Shown: positions 1-8,743 of the stretch, piece by piece
Position numbering within the stretch: the first letter of the stretch is position 1
Layout: every line of letters begins with the position of its first letter
Source of the DNA: a virus
Length of the DNA: 42,212 nt
Direction: 5' to 3' (one strand)
Virus record (IMG/VR): IMGVR_UViG_3300025674_000094
Span: 1 to 42,212 of that record
Program-made: the position numbers and the translations under genes
Notes under the pieces: generated by a model
Databases searched by the model: none
The model's input: the letters and a program-made list of their open reading frames with translations, nothing else
What the model was told of the DNA's origin: nothing

Positions 1-1626
1 TAAATTTATATATGCTCCTCTTGTATATCCTTGAGCCCCACCACCTGAGATTACTACACTTTTGTTATCAGAGCCATCAGATGTTCCTGAAGTAATCCCA
101 TTATTATCTGGAACAATTATTGAACCACCAAATGTGGCGTTTCCAGTTTCATCCTCTAGTTTAAATTCAGTACCTGAAGCTATATCTCCATTTTGACTAA
201 TCTTAAAATTCTGACTGCTATCTATTCCAGCATACCATGAATCGCCAGTATTCTTCCACTCTAATAAAGCATTACCAGACGTAGACCTTTCTAATGTACC
301 GAGTGTTGAAGCCGATGATTTTGCATGAATTGAAGAAGTTGGAGAATTTGTTCCTATACCTACGTTTCCACCAAATTCATTTAAAATTAGCTTGCCAAAC
401 GTACTACCTTGTCTAGCATAAGATTGTATCCTAAAATAACCATCTGAATCCTGATTTGTCTGTAAAAGACCAACTGTTTTATTTGTATCGTATTTTCCAA
501 TCGCTACACTTGTTGCACCACCATCATTGTAGACACTTAAATTGTGAGTTGGTGTCATTCCAATACCTACATTACCATCATCATCAATACGCATACGTTC
601 TTGCAATGTAGCCGCATCCGATGTCCAAAAAGAAATCCTACCAGGTACAGCATCTGCATCTGGAGCAGCATCACCTTCAAATAAAATTGCTGCTGCATCA
701 TCAATTGCTGGAGAAGTGTTGACTCCACGAGCTACGATTCTTCCTAAATCTTCATTTGCAGCTGTAGCTGCCATTGTATTAATAGTTGCACTAGATGATT
801 TTTGAAATGACAATACACCTTTATGGGTATCAGTTGTACTAAAAGCACTAATTTCTATGGCTGGTACACCAGCACTTTTTGAAACTACAAAAGTTTCGTT
901 TGGAGTATTATTTCCGATACCTACGTTACCATCGTGAGTAACAGTTAGTTTATCCGAACCATCTTTACTTAAAGTAAGCAGATTACCAGTTCCATCGCCT
1001 TGCACATGAAGTACATCTCCATTTGAACTTGCGTTATCAGAACGGATAGAGACAACTGAATGAGTATCTACTCCAGTATGAACTGCATTTGTATAAAAAA
1101 AGCCAGTAGCAGTATTAGTTGTAGTATTGACTATTGTAAATTTCCTTGCCGGAGAATCTGTTCCGATACCTACGTTGCCAGACTCATCAATAGTAAAATG
1201 GTCTGTTGTACTTCTTCTAATCTTAAATTTATCTGAGTCTGAATTATCTATATAAGTAAACCAATCTGTTGCACCAGTTAGACTGAATTTTAAACTTGCA
1301 TCACCAGCTCCATCATTTTCAATTACTATATTGTCATTTGTCCCAACTGTACTTGCATCATCTCTAAATGTTACTAATTGACCATTAACTATTTCATCGT
1401 AAGCTCCTGCACCATCACCATTAACAGTTAAGTCACCATTAATAGTTACGTCACCCCCTATAGTACCACCTACAAGGTTTACGTTTAATCTGCTGTTGTC
1501 ATCGTCTAAAGCCGCATTGAAGGCTTCTTGTGTTGTATGAGAAAATGCATTGACTGCATTACCTGAAGAGTCTAGAAGAACTTTATTAAGAACTTCTTTT
1601 GTTGTAAACTTATTTATGTCTGACAT
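1..1626 (-). CDS. Tail fibre/appendage protein, N-terminal part (continues past window start)
   Basis: This is the 5' part of a fibre gene: 542 codons open to base 1 with no stop. The ATG at 1624-1626 is preceded by GGAGG about 15 bases upstream. The protein begins MSDINKFTTKEVLNK and is rich in Gly, Asn, Asp, Ser and Thr. It carries four copies of an NVGIG..(S/T)P-like motif, typical of trimeric beta-structured fibres that end in an S74-type intramolecular chaperone. That C-terminal domain is at 41847-42212 on the same strand and joins in frame if the ends are contiguous, giving about 663 residues. The likely role is receptor binding at the virion surface. The residue transition at the join (INL then WDDVF) is a little abrupt, so missing sequence cannot be excluded. 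Confidence 0.85.
   Translation of the reverse strand, partial: MSDINKFTTKEVLNKVLLDSSGNAVNAFSHTTQEAFNAALDDDNSRLNVNLVGGTIGGDVTINGDLTVNGDGAGAYDEIVNGQLVTFRDDASTVGTNDNIVIENDGAGDASLKFSLTGATDWFTYIDNSDSDKFKIRRSTTDHFTIDESGNVGIGTDSPARKFTIVNTTTNTATGFFYTNAVHTGVDTHSVVSIRSDNASSNGDVLHVQGDGTGNLLTLSKDGSDKLTVTHDGNVGIGNNTPNETFVVSKSAGVPAIEISAFSTTDTHKGVLSFQKSSSATINTMAATAANEDLGRIVARGVNTSPAIDDAAAILFEGDAAPDADAVPGRISFWTSDAATLQERMRIDDDGNVGIGMTPTHNLSVYNDGGATSVAIGKYDTNKTVGLLQTNQDSDGYFRIQSYARQGSTFGKLILNEFGGNVGIGTNSPTSSIHAKSSASTLGTLERSTSGNALLEWKNTGDSWYAGIDSSQNFKISQNGDIASGTEFKLEDETGNATFGGSIIVPDNNGITSGTSDGSDNKSVVISGGGAQGYTRGAYINL
352..1178 (-). repeat. Four coding repeats in fibre gene (NVGIG motif)
   Basis: The plus-strand string resembling GATACCTACGTTNCC recurs near 352-372, 556-576, 911-931 and 1158-1178. 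Each copy encodes an NVGIG(T/N/M) turn followed by a proline. Such repeats are common in phage and bacterial fibres. They mark successive beta modules and could allow module gain or loss by recombination. Confidence 0.7.
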
Positions 1627-1674
1627 TGTTTATCCTATATTCCTCCACCACCGCTTTAAAAGCCTCTATATTGG

Positions 1675-2106
1675 TTAAACTAAATTCGGTACTTTGACGA
1701 CTCTTGAGCCACCAGTCTTATCCTTTTTGCGGACACCATACCTCTGTATAGCTTCTTTAAAATTTCTTTCATGCTTAGTCGCCATAGCCATTGACGCTTG
1801 CATAACATTAGGGTCTGCTGTTTTACCAGCCTTATCCATGTATAAACATTTCTTAACATAGTCTACTACAGAAAGCTCAAGTGCATTATCTATATCTAAA
1901 CTATCTGTTATGGCAGTTACACTATTTGGCTCTGCGTAGTAATGTAGTAATATACCATTAGTTACAGACTCTGCTATTGCTTTAAATTGTTTTCTCGCTG
2001 TAGTTCTTCCGCTACCAGATGAATCTACTTTAGTTACTAACGCTAATGCATCTCCTTCTATAAAATACATTGCATCATTTTCTGGGTATTTAATATTGCT
2101 TGCCAT
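1675..2106 (-). CDS. Hypothetical virion-associated protein, 143 aa
   Basis: I do not recognise a family. The protein starts MASNIKYPENDAMYF. It has a mixed alpha/beta look, no membrane segment and a basic C-terminus (RKKDKTGGSRVVKV). It lies between a connector-like ORF and the fibre in the structural operon, two bases downstream of its neighbour, so translational coupling is likely. By position a neck, head-completion or fibre-attachment role is possible; this is inferred from gene order only. Confidence 0.7.
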   Translation of the reverse strand: MASNIKYPENDAMYFIEGDALALVTKVDSSGSGRTTARKQFKAIAESVTNGILLHYYAEPNSVTAITDSLDIDNALELSVVDYVKKCLYMDKAGKTADPNVMQASMAMATKHERNFKEAIQRYGVRKKDKTGGSRVVKVPNLV

Positions 2107-2108
2107 AA

Positions 2109-2459
2109 TTAATCCGGTGCGTTTACGTTGTCTTCACTTGTTGCGTCAGCTAATAATAAATTCTTATCAAGTAGCCTAGGTATCTGTATATAGTCACCTT
2201 CATTATCCATTAAATAAACTCTTAATATATGATTAGCTTCTAGCTTATTGTTACTTGAGTCTTGAGCTCCATCTGCTAAACTATAATACATTTTGTCTGC
2301 AACTGTACTTATCTTAGCGTGAACAACTTTTGTTTTAAACATTCCTATTTCTACTAAAGCATCATTAATTAAATTCATAATATAAGCTTCAGGAGCATCT
2401 GGGAATACAAGTCTTACTCGACTTATTAATTCTTTTACACTTATTGAATGTACTGCCAT
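2109..2459 (-). CDS. Putative head-tail connector/adaptor-like protein, 116 aa
   Basis: A small, largely helical N-terminal half (KELISRVRLVFPDAPEAYIMNLINDALVEIG) is followed by a beta-rich half (KMYYSLAD, RVYLMDNEGDYIQIPRL). This pattern recalls small connector or tail-completion proteins of tailed phages, where an N-terminal helical bundle docks on the portal ring. The stop lies one base from the next upstream gene's end, within a tight structural operon. The function is inferred from position and fold impression; no catalytic motif is seen. Confidence 0.7.
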   Translation of the reverse strand: MAVHSISVKELISRVRLVFPDAPEAYIMNLINDALVEIGMFKTKVVHAKISTVADKMYYSLADGAQDSSNNKLEANHILRVYLMDNEGDYIQIPRLLDKNLLLADATSEDNVNAPD

Positions 2460-2460
2460 A

Positions 2461-3696
2461 TTAATTTACTAGCTGTGCTAGTCCTTTATCATAGTCTTGT
2501 TGTAATTTTACTTGCTGTTGTAAGTACATATTATAATTTTGTTGATTGGTATTTAAATTTTGAGAATATTCTTGAACCTCACTATTTACTTGAGCACTAT
2601 ATTTATTTAATTCAGTTGAAAATTTTTGTATTAAGTCGTCATTATTTTGAATAGTTGCTTGTAAAGTATTAGATTTATTTTGCAAATCAAGAGCTTGGTC
2701 TTGAGCTTTATTAAACTTATCTACGTCTGTTGCTTGAGAAGCTTCTTGTTGAGCATCAGCGGCATCTAATTGAGCCTGTCTTAATTCTACTTGTAAATCA
2801 GAGTTATGCTTTGCCAGTACAGATTGAACGCTAGCTTGATATTTAGCATTCTCTTTATTAAACTCATTTAATTCATTTTGTACATCTGTTCTATGAGCAT
2901 CAAGTAGTTGGTTTTGTTTTTGTAATTCTATAGATGCTAGTTCAATATCTTCATCTGTCACTAAAAGAGTATCAAAATTATTGCCACTTCCAAAATTAAC
3001 AGTACTGCTAGGTTTTGTGTACGTTGGAAGATTACTACTTATGTCCGCAACAGAAACCGAAGAAACCGTAATAGAACTTACAGAGCTAGCACTCGCATCA
3101 GCATTACTAGCATCTGAATAAGATACAGTACCTAAGCTCGGTACATTTGGAGCTGAAGCAGATATACTTAAATCTGATTTTTTTAAATCAATTATGTTTT
3201 TACCAAGAGCTTTAATTGAAGAGTATAAGACCGCTAGGTACTCAGCTTCATCTGGAAAGTTAGCTATAGTAGATACAGCACTTGCATCTACAGTAGGGTA
3301 AATAACGTGATGAACTCTTCCTACTTGACTAGATGTAGGTAATGGATAAATCTCCAATGTGTTATCAATAATTAAATATGCTGGGTCTGTAACAGTTGCT
3401 ACTTCCATATCAGAAGAATCTTGTATTCTACCTCTCTTATAAACAGGGACTAACCTACAAGGTTGGTCTATAGTTCCATCATATCTAAGAACATCTAAGA
3501 CTAAGCCTTTTGTATCTAAAGTATCAAGACTAGGTGTAACATTGTTTAAAGTAGTTAAGTCAGCACACTTTAATAATAACTGAGGAGGTAAAGAATTTAT
3601 AATCTCTTTACAACCAGCAGTCATAAAATCATCCATAGCTGCTTGGTCACTAAATGCACCTATGATGTCTTGTATCTGTACGTCAAAGTTAGCCAT
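2461..3696 (-). CDS. Structural protein with adaptor-like head and Gln/Asn-rich coiled coil, 411 aa
   Basis: Residues 1 to about 180 form a domain with features common in podovirus head-tail adaptors, such as IIDNTLEIYPLPTSS, VHHVIYP and FPDEAEYLAVLYSSIKAL. A Ser/Ala-rich linker follows at about 185-235. The C-terminal 170 residues form a long Gln/Asn/Asp-rich coiled coil ending in Tyr/Gln repeats. The gene overlaps the upstream zinc-ribbon gene by one base (TAATG). It probably forms part of the neck or tail. The long coiled-coil tail is unusual for an adaptor, so fibre attachment or assembly scaffolding is an alternative. Confidence 0.75.
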   Translation of the reverse strand: MANFDVQIQDIIGAFSDQAAMDDFMTAGCKEIINSLPPQLLLKCADLTTLNNVTPSLDTLDTKGLVLDVLRYDGTIDQPCRLVPVYKRGRIQDSSDMEVATVTDPAYLIIDNTLEIYPLPTSSQVGRVHHVIYPTVDASAVSTIANFPDEAEYLAVLYSSIKALGKNIIDLKKSDLSISASAPNVPSLGTVSYSDASNADASASSVSSITVSSVSVADISSNLPTYTKPSSTVNFGSGNNFDTLLVTDEDIELASIELQKQNQLLDAHRTDVQNELNEFNKENAKYQASVQSVLAKHNSDLQVELRQAQLDAADAQQEASQATDVDKFNKAQDQALDLQNKSNTLQATIQNNDDLIQKFSTELNKYSAQVNSEVQEYSQNLNTNQQNYNMYLQQQVKLQQDYDKGLAQLVN

Positions 3697-3950
3697 TAAA
3701 CAGCACCTGCTTGACTTGCCTGTTTAATTCTGTCTTTCCAAATTTTATTAGTATTTTTATTTCTACTTTTTGCTGACTTTGCAATATGGTCATCCATACT
3801 CATTGTCGAAAATTCTATATCACTTCTCTTACCAATCTCACTTTGCATAAACATATTAGTTGTGTATGCAGGCTCAGAAGCTTTGCTTCCACACTCTCTA
3901 CAGTAGAACCATTGTTCTGGGTTTGGACTTTTACATTTTACACAATTCAT
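3696..3950 (-). CDS. Small zinc-ribbon protein, 84 aa
   Basis: The protein begins MNCVKCKSPN and has CxxC (CVKC) then CREC, a four-cysteine zinc-ribbon spaced about 13 residues apart. A longer frame opens at a GTG at 3977, but the ATG at 3950 has AAAGGA just upstream and places the zinc motif at the N-terminus, so I prefer it. The C-terminal part is basic (KSRNKNTNKIWKDRIKQ). It sits downstream of the capsid genes, and many marine podoviruses have a comparable small zinc-ribbon gene there. Its role is unknown. Confidence 0.75.
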   Translation of the reverse strand: MNCVKCKSPNPEQWFYCRECGSKASEPAYTTNMFMQSEIGKRSDIEFSTMSMDDHIAKSAKSRNKNTNKIWKDRIKQASQAGAV

Positions 3951-3968
3951 ATTTTCCTTTAGGATTTT

Positions 3969-3996
3969 GGGGGTCACCCTTTATTCGATAACCCCC
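3969..3996 (-). terminator. Hairpin downstream of capsid genes
   Basis: On the minus strand GGGGGT and ACCCCC (3991-3996 and 3969-3974) can pair around a 16-base loop, between the decoration gene and the zinc-ribbon gene. No U-run follows, so it is a weak intrinsic terminator at best. It may instead be an RNA-processing or attenuation hairpin that keeps capsid mRNA more abundant than downstream genes. Confidence 0.4.
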
Positions 3997-4029
3997 ACAG
4001 TTCCGTACTGTTAACTTTATTTATTCAGT

Positions 4030-4476
4030 TTACTTAAGACCTATACCAAAAAAGTCAAGTCTTAACACTAGAGTGTTAGCTCCGGGGTCAGTAGATATAA
4101 CAATCTCAACTTCGTCAGCAGCTGCTAATGCACCATCTATACCGTTTCCAGTTCCTCTTAACCCATTACAAGATAAGATTCCTTTAAAACCAGCACTTGA
4201 ACCTACTGCTAAAGCAGCTCCATCTACATAATCATCAGTATCAGCATCATTACCTACGTCTACAAGATTACATGCATTACTACTAGCATTTTCAGCTGTA
4301 ACAGCAACCCAAGTAGGCATAAAGTGAGCCGGCATAGCTATTGCACTTTCTTTACCTGTAGTAGCACCATTAGCTACTGTTATTTTAGTTGTGTATTGAG
4401 TTAGCTTCCATTCGTGACTTAATCCTAATTCACCTTCACTTCCACTATTGCTATTTATTACACTTGCTCTAGCCAT
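4030..4476 (-). CDS. Capsid decoration-like virion protein, 148 aa
   Basis: This is a small Ala/Gly/Asp-rich, beta-strand-rich protein (ITVANGATTGKESAIAMP, ANTLVLRLDFFGIGL) directly downstream of the major capsid gene, two bases away. There are no membrane segments or catalytic motifs. Its position and composition fit a capsid decoration or cement protein. I recognise the layout, not a specific family. The hairpin after it suggests it is co-expressed at high level with the capsid protein. Confidence 0.7.
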   Translation of the reverse strand: MARASVINSNSGSEGELGLSHEWKLTQYTTKITVANGATTGKESAIAMPAHFMPTWVAVTAENASSNACNLVDVGNDADTDDYVDGAALAVGSSAGFKGILSCNGLRGTGNGIDGALAAADEVEIVISTDPGANTLVLRLDFFGIGLK

Positions 4477-4478
4477 AA

Positions 4479-5840
4479 TTAAACTCCTTCTAAGTTAATT
4501 AAGTAGTGAGTCTCTGGAAGACTAACTTCTAAACCAGCTTCAGTCATAATCATATCCTTACGTAAATCCTCATCTGCTGATTGTACGTTAGTCATAATTT
4601 GAGTATCACGGTTAACACCGTTACCAACTAATGGTCTGTAAGCTACGTGGTCTAAATCAACCATACATAAGAAACCTGAAGCGTGCCCTCTAAATAAAGG
4701 CTCTTTGACTAAATTCATTTGTCCATGAATTGTATCAACACTTAAGATTCTATGACCGTATGAACCTTGCTTTTCAGAAAGGTTGTAACGAAGATTTGAA
4801 GCTCCTGTGTTTACATCAGTTGAAGTTCCAGATTGCATTGTAGTATTTAAGAAAGCATCTGCACCTAGTTTATTAAAGAATGTAATAACAGGTAAACTTG
4901 CTAAGGCTAACTTTGAATCTCCACCACCACGAGCTGGGTCATAGACAACTTCGAAATCAGATAGAAGTCTGTCATATGTTAACTCAGAAGCAGTTGAGCT
5001 TCTAAAGTATGGTGCTCCTGAAGAGTAAGATAATGCTGTATCACCAACATTAGCTGTACCATTTTTGATAATGTGACCTGCAATACCTTCTGAGTATTGT
5101 ATTCCACCAACGCTTGCACGTTGACCAAAAAGCATAGCTCTTTCGATGTCTACTTTATGCTCACGTAGTTTAAGATTCCAAATTCTTTGGAACTCATCTT
5201 CGTAACCACGGTATCTAGTTGCTCTAGCTGTATTAGACATTTCACAAGCTGTTTTAAAGATTTGTGTAAATCCAAAATCATCTTCTAACTCTTGTGAGAA
5301 AACATCTGGTGCTCCAGAACCTTCTCCAAAAGATGTACCAATAACTTGACAACTTGTTGTGTCTGCTCCTGTTTCTGCTCCATCTATAGCTGATATTGTT
5401 TTACCAACAAAGCTAGTATCACTACCATTATCTACAGGCGCACTTTCGATTCTAACTATAATTGTTTCAGGTGAATTGCTTTCTTCATATCCTACTGCAA
5501 AAACCATTCCCTTCATTAACCAATCTACTGATGTTTCACTACCCGAAGACTCTTCAACTGTATATGTAATTGAAGAACCAGATACTGGTATTGAATGTGC
5601 ACCGTCTAAAACAAAACTTCTGTCTGTCATTGCTATTTTAGAACGGTCTTCTAAAAATCGGAATTGTGGGTCGTCCGTAGGGACTTTAGCTACCTTTGAA
5701 AGATATACGAAGAATGGAGATTCCTCTGGAGCTAAGTCAGCGACACGGTCTGAGAAGTTGAATAATCTCCGAGTATGATAACCACTTTGTGGTTCACCCG
5801 GAGTTCCAACATTTACAATTCCTGAATTGTAATTTGCCAT
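4479..5840 (-). CDS. Major capsid protein, 453 aa
   Basis: This fits the marine podovirus-type major capsid protein, presumably HK97 fold. Its N-terminal region (NFSDRVADLAPEESPFFVYLSKV, given here in part: DLAPEESPFFVYLSKV) is a recognisable signature of that group. Mid-protein segments such as RYRGYEDEFQRIWNLKLREH fit a spine helix. The length suits a capsid subunit. It follows the scaffold gene in the canonical portal-scaffold-capsid order. The ATG is preceded by an AAGGAG-type site (CAAGGAGTC). Confidence 0.9.
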   Translation of the reverse strand: MANYNSGIVNVGTPGEPQSGYHTRRLFNFSDRVADLAPEESPFFVYLSKVAKVPTDDPQFRFLEDRSKIAMTDRSFVLDGAHSIPVSGSSITYTVEESSGSETSVDWLMKGMVFAVGYEESNSPETIIVRIESAPVDNGSDTSFVGKTISAIDGAETGADTTSCQVIGTSFGEGSGAPDVFSQELEDDFGFTQIFKTACEMSNTARATRYRGYEDEFQRIWNLKLREHKVDIERAMLFGQRASVGGIQYSEGIAGHIIKNGTANVGDTALSYSSGAPYFRSSTASELTYDRLLSDFEVVYDPARGGGDSKLALASLPVITFFNKLGADAFLNTTMQSGTSTDVNTGASNLRYNLSEKQGSYGHRILSVDTIHGQMNLVKEPLFRGHASGFLCMVDLDHVAYRPLVGNGVNRDTQIMTNVQSADEDLRKDMIMTEAGLEVSLPETHYLINLEGV

Positions 5841-5855
5841 TTAAGACTCCTTGAG

Positions 5856-6620
5856 TTAATATTGTTTTCTATTAGATTGCCCCATAACTCCAGACCATAC
5901 ATTATCTATTTCATTAGGTTGCTCAGGGCTAGCACCTTGTACGACTCCAGCCGTAGGTGCAATCTTCTGAGTCCTTTGAACAGCTTCTAAGTTAGGAGAA
6001 ACTTTTTGTTCTCCCCCCTTATACTTTCTATATACATCAACTAACATATCAATAGGAAGTTCATCCCTAGGATTTGTTGCAAATTGTATAAAGTCATCAG
6101 CCATTGCAGGGTCATCAAAACCATGCTTAGTAGCAAGGTCTTGTTTTAAGTTATTAAGAGCCATCTGTTTTTGTAATCCTGAGAATTGCTCTTGAACAGC
6201 GTTATTCACAAGATTCTTTTCTTGGCTTACCCTCATCTCATACGAAGGTGAACCGGGTTTGTAGTAAGCTTCCCAAGGGTCAAAAGCATCTTCACTTAGT
6301 TGCTCCTGCTTAGGTTGCTCCTCTACTTGTTTGCCTCCACTTAAAGTGTTTCTCATAGCTTCAACAACGTCAGGTCTTTGTTCTAAAACCTTACCTAACT
6401 GTTGATACTTGCGAAGTTCCTCGACTTCATTATTAAGCTTATCAAAATCTGCTGTTTTCCTGTCATACATTGACTGAAATTTCTTAGCGTCATCAATAGG
6501 TTGTTCATATCCCTGCTCTGCAGGTTGACTCCCTACTTGTTCTGGCTCAACAACTTGTTCTAAAACTTGACCTTCCACACCTTCTATTGTGTTAGCGTCT
6601 CCGTTCATAGCGTCTTCCAT
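5856..6620 (-). CDS. Scaffolding protein, 254 aa
   Basis: The protein is Glu/Gln-rich and strongly charged. It has a disordered acidic N-terminus (about 1-45), a coiled coil at about 50-85 (FDKLNNEVEELRKYQQLGKV), helical middle segments and a Pro/Gln-rich tail. This composition and its place between portal and major capsid genes are typical of phage scaffolding proteins, which guide procapsid assembly and then leave. A GAGG-type ribosome site precedes the ATG. Confidence 0.85.
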   Translation of the reverse strand: MEDAMNGDANTIEGVEGQVLEQVVEPEQVGSQPAEQGYEQPIDDAKKFQSMYDRKTADFDKLNNEVEELRKYQQLGKVLEQRPDVVEAMRNTLSGGKQVEEQPKQEQLSEDAFDPWEAYYKPGSPSYEMRVSQEKNLVNNAVQEQFSGLQKQMALNNLKQDLATKHGFDDPAMADDFIQFATNPRDELPIDMLVDVYRKYKGGEQKVSPNLEAVQRTQKIAPTAGVVQGASPEQPNEIDNVWSGVMGQSNRKQY

Positions 6621-6676
6621 TTTATTCCTCGATTTCTTTTATTATTAGCATCACCTTTTGCAGATGTCTATAAAAG

Positions 6677-6707
6677 CAGAACCGTGGAAATGTCCCCACT
6701 ACTTCTG
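6677..6707 (-). terminator. Hairpin between portal and scaffold genes
   Basis: On the minus strand CAGAA, an internal loop and GTGG pair with CCAC and TTCTG, followed by CTTTT. It lies just after the portal stop. It could be a weak intrinsic terminator or an mRNA stabiliser that sets the 5' end of the scaffold-capsid transcript. The U-run is short. Confidence 0.4.
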
Positions 6708-6710
6708 TTT

Positions 6711-8681
6711 TCAATTTCTTACAACTCCTTCTTCTGTGTCAACTATTCTTTTTAGATTATCAACCTGAACTTTGGTTTTAAACTTAGTATCATTTTGAAT
6801 TTCATTAAGCCTTGTCTTGAACTTCTCAGTTTCTGTTCTCTTCCTTGAGCTTACTGCTTCACGCTCTGCGGTTTGGAGGTCTCCACTAAGTTTCTTAACT
6901 TGAGCTTCTAGTTGTTGTACATAAGATTGCAACTGAGACATTTGTCCCTTTCGTTGTAAGACACCTTGTTTGTCAAAGATTTCAGTCTTCTTTAAAACCT
7001 CGACGTCGTCTACCAGATTCATCTTATAAGCCTCAAGGTACATATTGTATTCTGCTACCCTGTTTGATGGCAAAGTTGAACCGGATATGATTCTCACATC
7101 ATAATGCCCTATCGTGATGTCGTTTTGTATGGCATTAAGTTCCTGACTTTTATCATCATACATATTAACTGTATACTCAGTAATATCATTATTTGGTTGT
7201 ATGATTCTAAACGTCTTTGCGTAAGTATAGTGACTCTTAGCTAGATTGTAAACATTACGACCTAACCTAGTCAAACTTCCTTCTATATCCCTAAGCTTAG
7301 ATTTACCACGAGTCTCACCCATTTCGGCAAGCATTGCAGTTCCTCTTACTGTCTCAGGAGCACCCTCTCTAAATCCCTGCATTAACTCTGGGATTCCCAT
7401 ACTTAAATCTATATAATGTTCTATTCTACTTATTAAGTTATAGAACTCATTAGATAATGATTGTGGGGCAGGAAAGTGCGGTGCACCGAATTCAGGATTA
7501 TAAGGTATTACTGCGTTGGGTTTTGCCCAGTCCTGTTCCAACTGCCCCAAATCATCTACGCTCCCTTCCGGGACTAGTAACTTTAGTCCAGCAGAAGCTT
7601 GAGCGTGCGAGAGGGTGAGAGAGAAAAGCTTGTTTAAAAGTCTTTGTGAATCTTTAACTTTAGATATGTCAGACTTTGGATATGGTGTACCAGTCCATAT
7701 ATTAGGAACTGGAACAATAGGGTATATATCTGTATTTAATACTTGTTCGTATAGTAAAACGTCACCAGCAGTTGCTGTGACTTTAATTCTTGTTTGCACT
7801 ACTTCTACTATTTCTATCATGCCAGCCTTCATTAGTAGTTGTGCTTGTTCGTTCTGTAAAAATCTTTCGTACTTATCTATATCTAATATAGACTCAGCTC
7901 CATCCTGTTTATTAAATACACGATAGAATGGTACTTTAACCTTTGTAAATCTTTCCAGTATCCTATACTTATTAACTCTATTATATTCAGATTCATAAGT
8001 AGAGTCTGGAGTAAAGGACTTAGAACTATTTCTTTTACCGGAAGATGGATAATCCTCTTCATCATAATAAGACTCTAGGTTATCTATGATGGACTCTACC
8101 TGCGGATACATATTAAGTATCTGGTCTTCAGTAAGTATGGTAGATAAAATAATACCTGAAGCATCGTCAGCGTATCTGTTTCTAGATGCAGGGTCTACGT
8201 AAACACGGAAAGGGTCTATGTAAGTAATCTTAACTTCACCTCTTCCGTAGTCTGCTTCTGGGTCTATATAAGAATAAAAGTAACCCATGCCTGCAGTAGC
8301 GTAATCATGTACAGCTTGTTTAAATTGAGTATCACCATCAGAGATGTCCCATACGTACTCTAGTAAAGTTCTCCAAACATTAGACATTCTACTATCTGAA
8401 TCTTCTCTACCAACTGCACTATACTTAGGGGAACGAGATGTAAGTAAAGACTTTAGCTTTTCTATAGCGGCATACACTCTGTCAATAACAAAGTCGCCTT
8501 GACCTACTGCTCTTAAAGCATCTGACTCTTCTTGTGAATAATGGTTACCTAAAAAGAAGTCTACTGCGTCACGGGCTTCTACGTCCCAATCTGCTCTAGC
8601 ATCTTTCCATTGTCTCCAAAGCTGTCTGTTAACTTCGGAATGTTTTACCTCGTTACTCTCTAACTCTCTTATACTAGAAAT
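6711..8681 (-). CDS. Portal protein, probably starting at a non-AUG codon, about 656 aa
   Basis: Portal features include YIDPFRVYVDPASRNRYADD, a central MGIPELMQGFREGAPETVRGTA segment and a C-terminal coiled coil. The first ordinary start codon in this frame is a GTG at 8477, but coding similarity clearly extends upstream: the 68 codons before it read RELESNEVKHSEVNRQLW, then AVDFFLGNHYSQEESDALRA, as expected for a portal N-terminus. No ATG, GTG or TTG occurs there before the in-frame stop at 8697-8699. The ATT at 8681 lies 7 bases after AAAAGG and is the best candidate start. Sequencing error or frameshift is the alternative. Confidence 0.88.
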   Translation of the reverse strand: MSSIRELESNEVKHSEVNRQLWRQWKDARADWDVEARDAVDFFLGNHYSQEESDALRAVGQGDFVIDRVYAAIEKLKSLLTSRSPKYSAVGREDSDSRMSNVWRTLLEYVWDISDGDTQFKQAVHDYATAGMGYFYSYIDPEADYGRGEVKITYIDPFRVYVDPASRNRYADDASGIILSTILTEDQILNMYPQVESIIDNLESYYDEEDYPSSGKRNSSKSFTPDSTYESEYNRVNKYRILERFTKVKVPFYRVFNKQDGAESILDIDKYERFLQNEQAQLLMKAGMIEIVEVVQTRIKVTATAGDVLLYEQVLNTDIYPIVPVPNIWTGTPYPKSDISKVKDSQRLLNKLFSLTLSHAQASAGLKLLVPEGSVDDLGQLEQDWAKPNAVIPYNPEFGAPHFPAPQSLSNEFYNLISRIEHYIDLSMGIPELMQGFREGAPETVRGTAMLAEMGETRGKSKLRDIEGSLTRLGRNVYNLAKSHYTYAKTFRIIQPNNDITEYTVNMYDDKSQELNAIQNDITIGHYDVRIISGSTLPSNRVAEYNMYLEAYKMNLVDDVEVLKKTEIFDKQGVLQRKGQMSQLQSYVQQLEAQVKKLSGDLQTAEREAVSSRKRTETEKFKTRLNEIQNDTKFKTKVQVDNLKRIVDTEEGVVRN

Positions 8682-8743
8682 AGCTATACCTTTTCTTTAA
8701 TCTTATAAATTTAAGGAAAATTATTAACTTATGCAAGTTTTAT

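Noticed and set aside
352-1178. CRISPR-like array in the regular repeats of the left end
   Set aside because: The repeats are coding NVGIG modules of the fibre, unequal in spacing and diverged; no cas genes besides a stand-alone Cas4-like nuclease.
6567-6755. Plus-strand 62-aa ORF between scaffold and portal
   Set aside because: Antisense shadow of the scaffold and portal ends; its protein is low-complexity and hydrophobic, with no ribosome site.
8472-8477. GTG at 8477 as the true portal start
   Set aside because: It would remove about 68 codons of convincing portal sequence; retained only as a possible secondary start.
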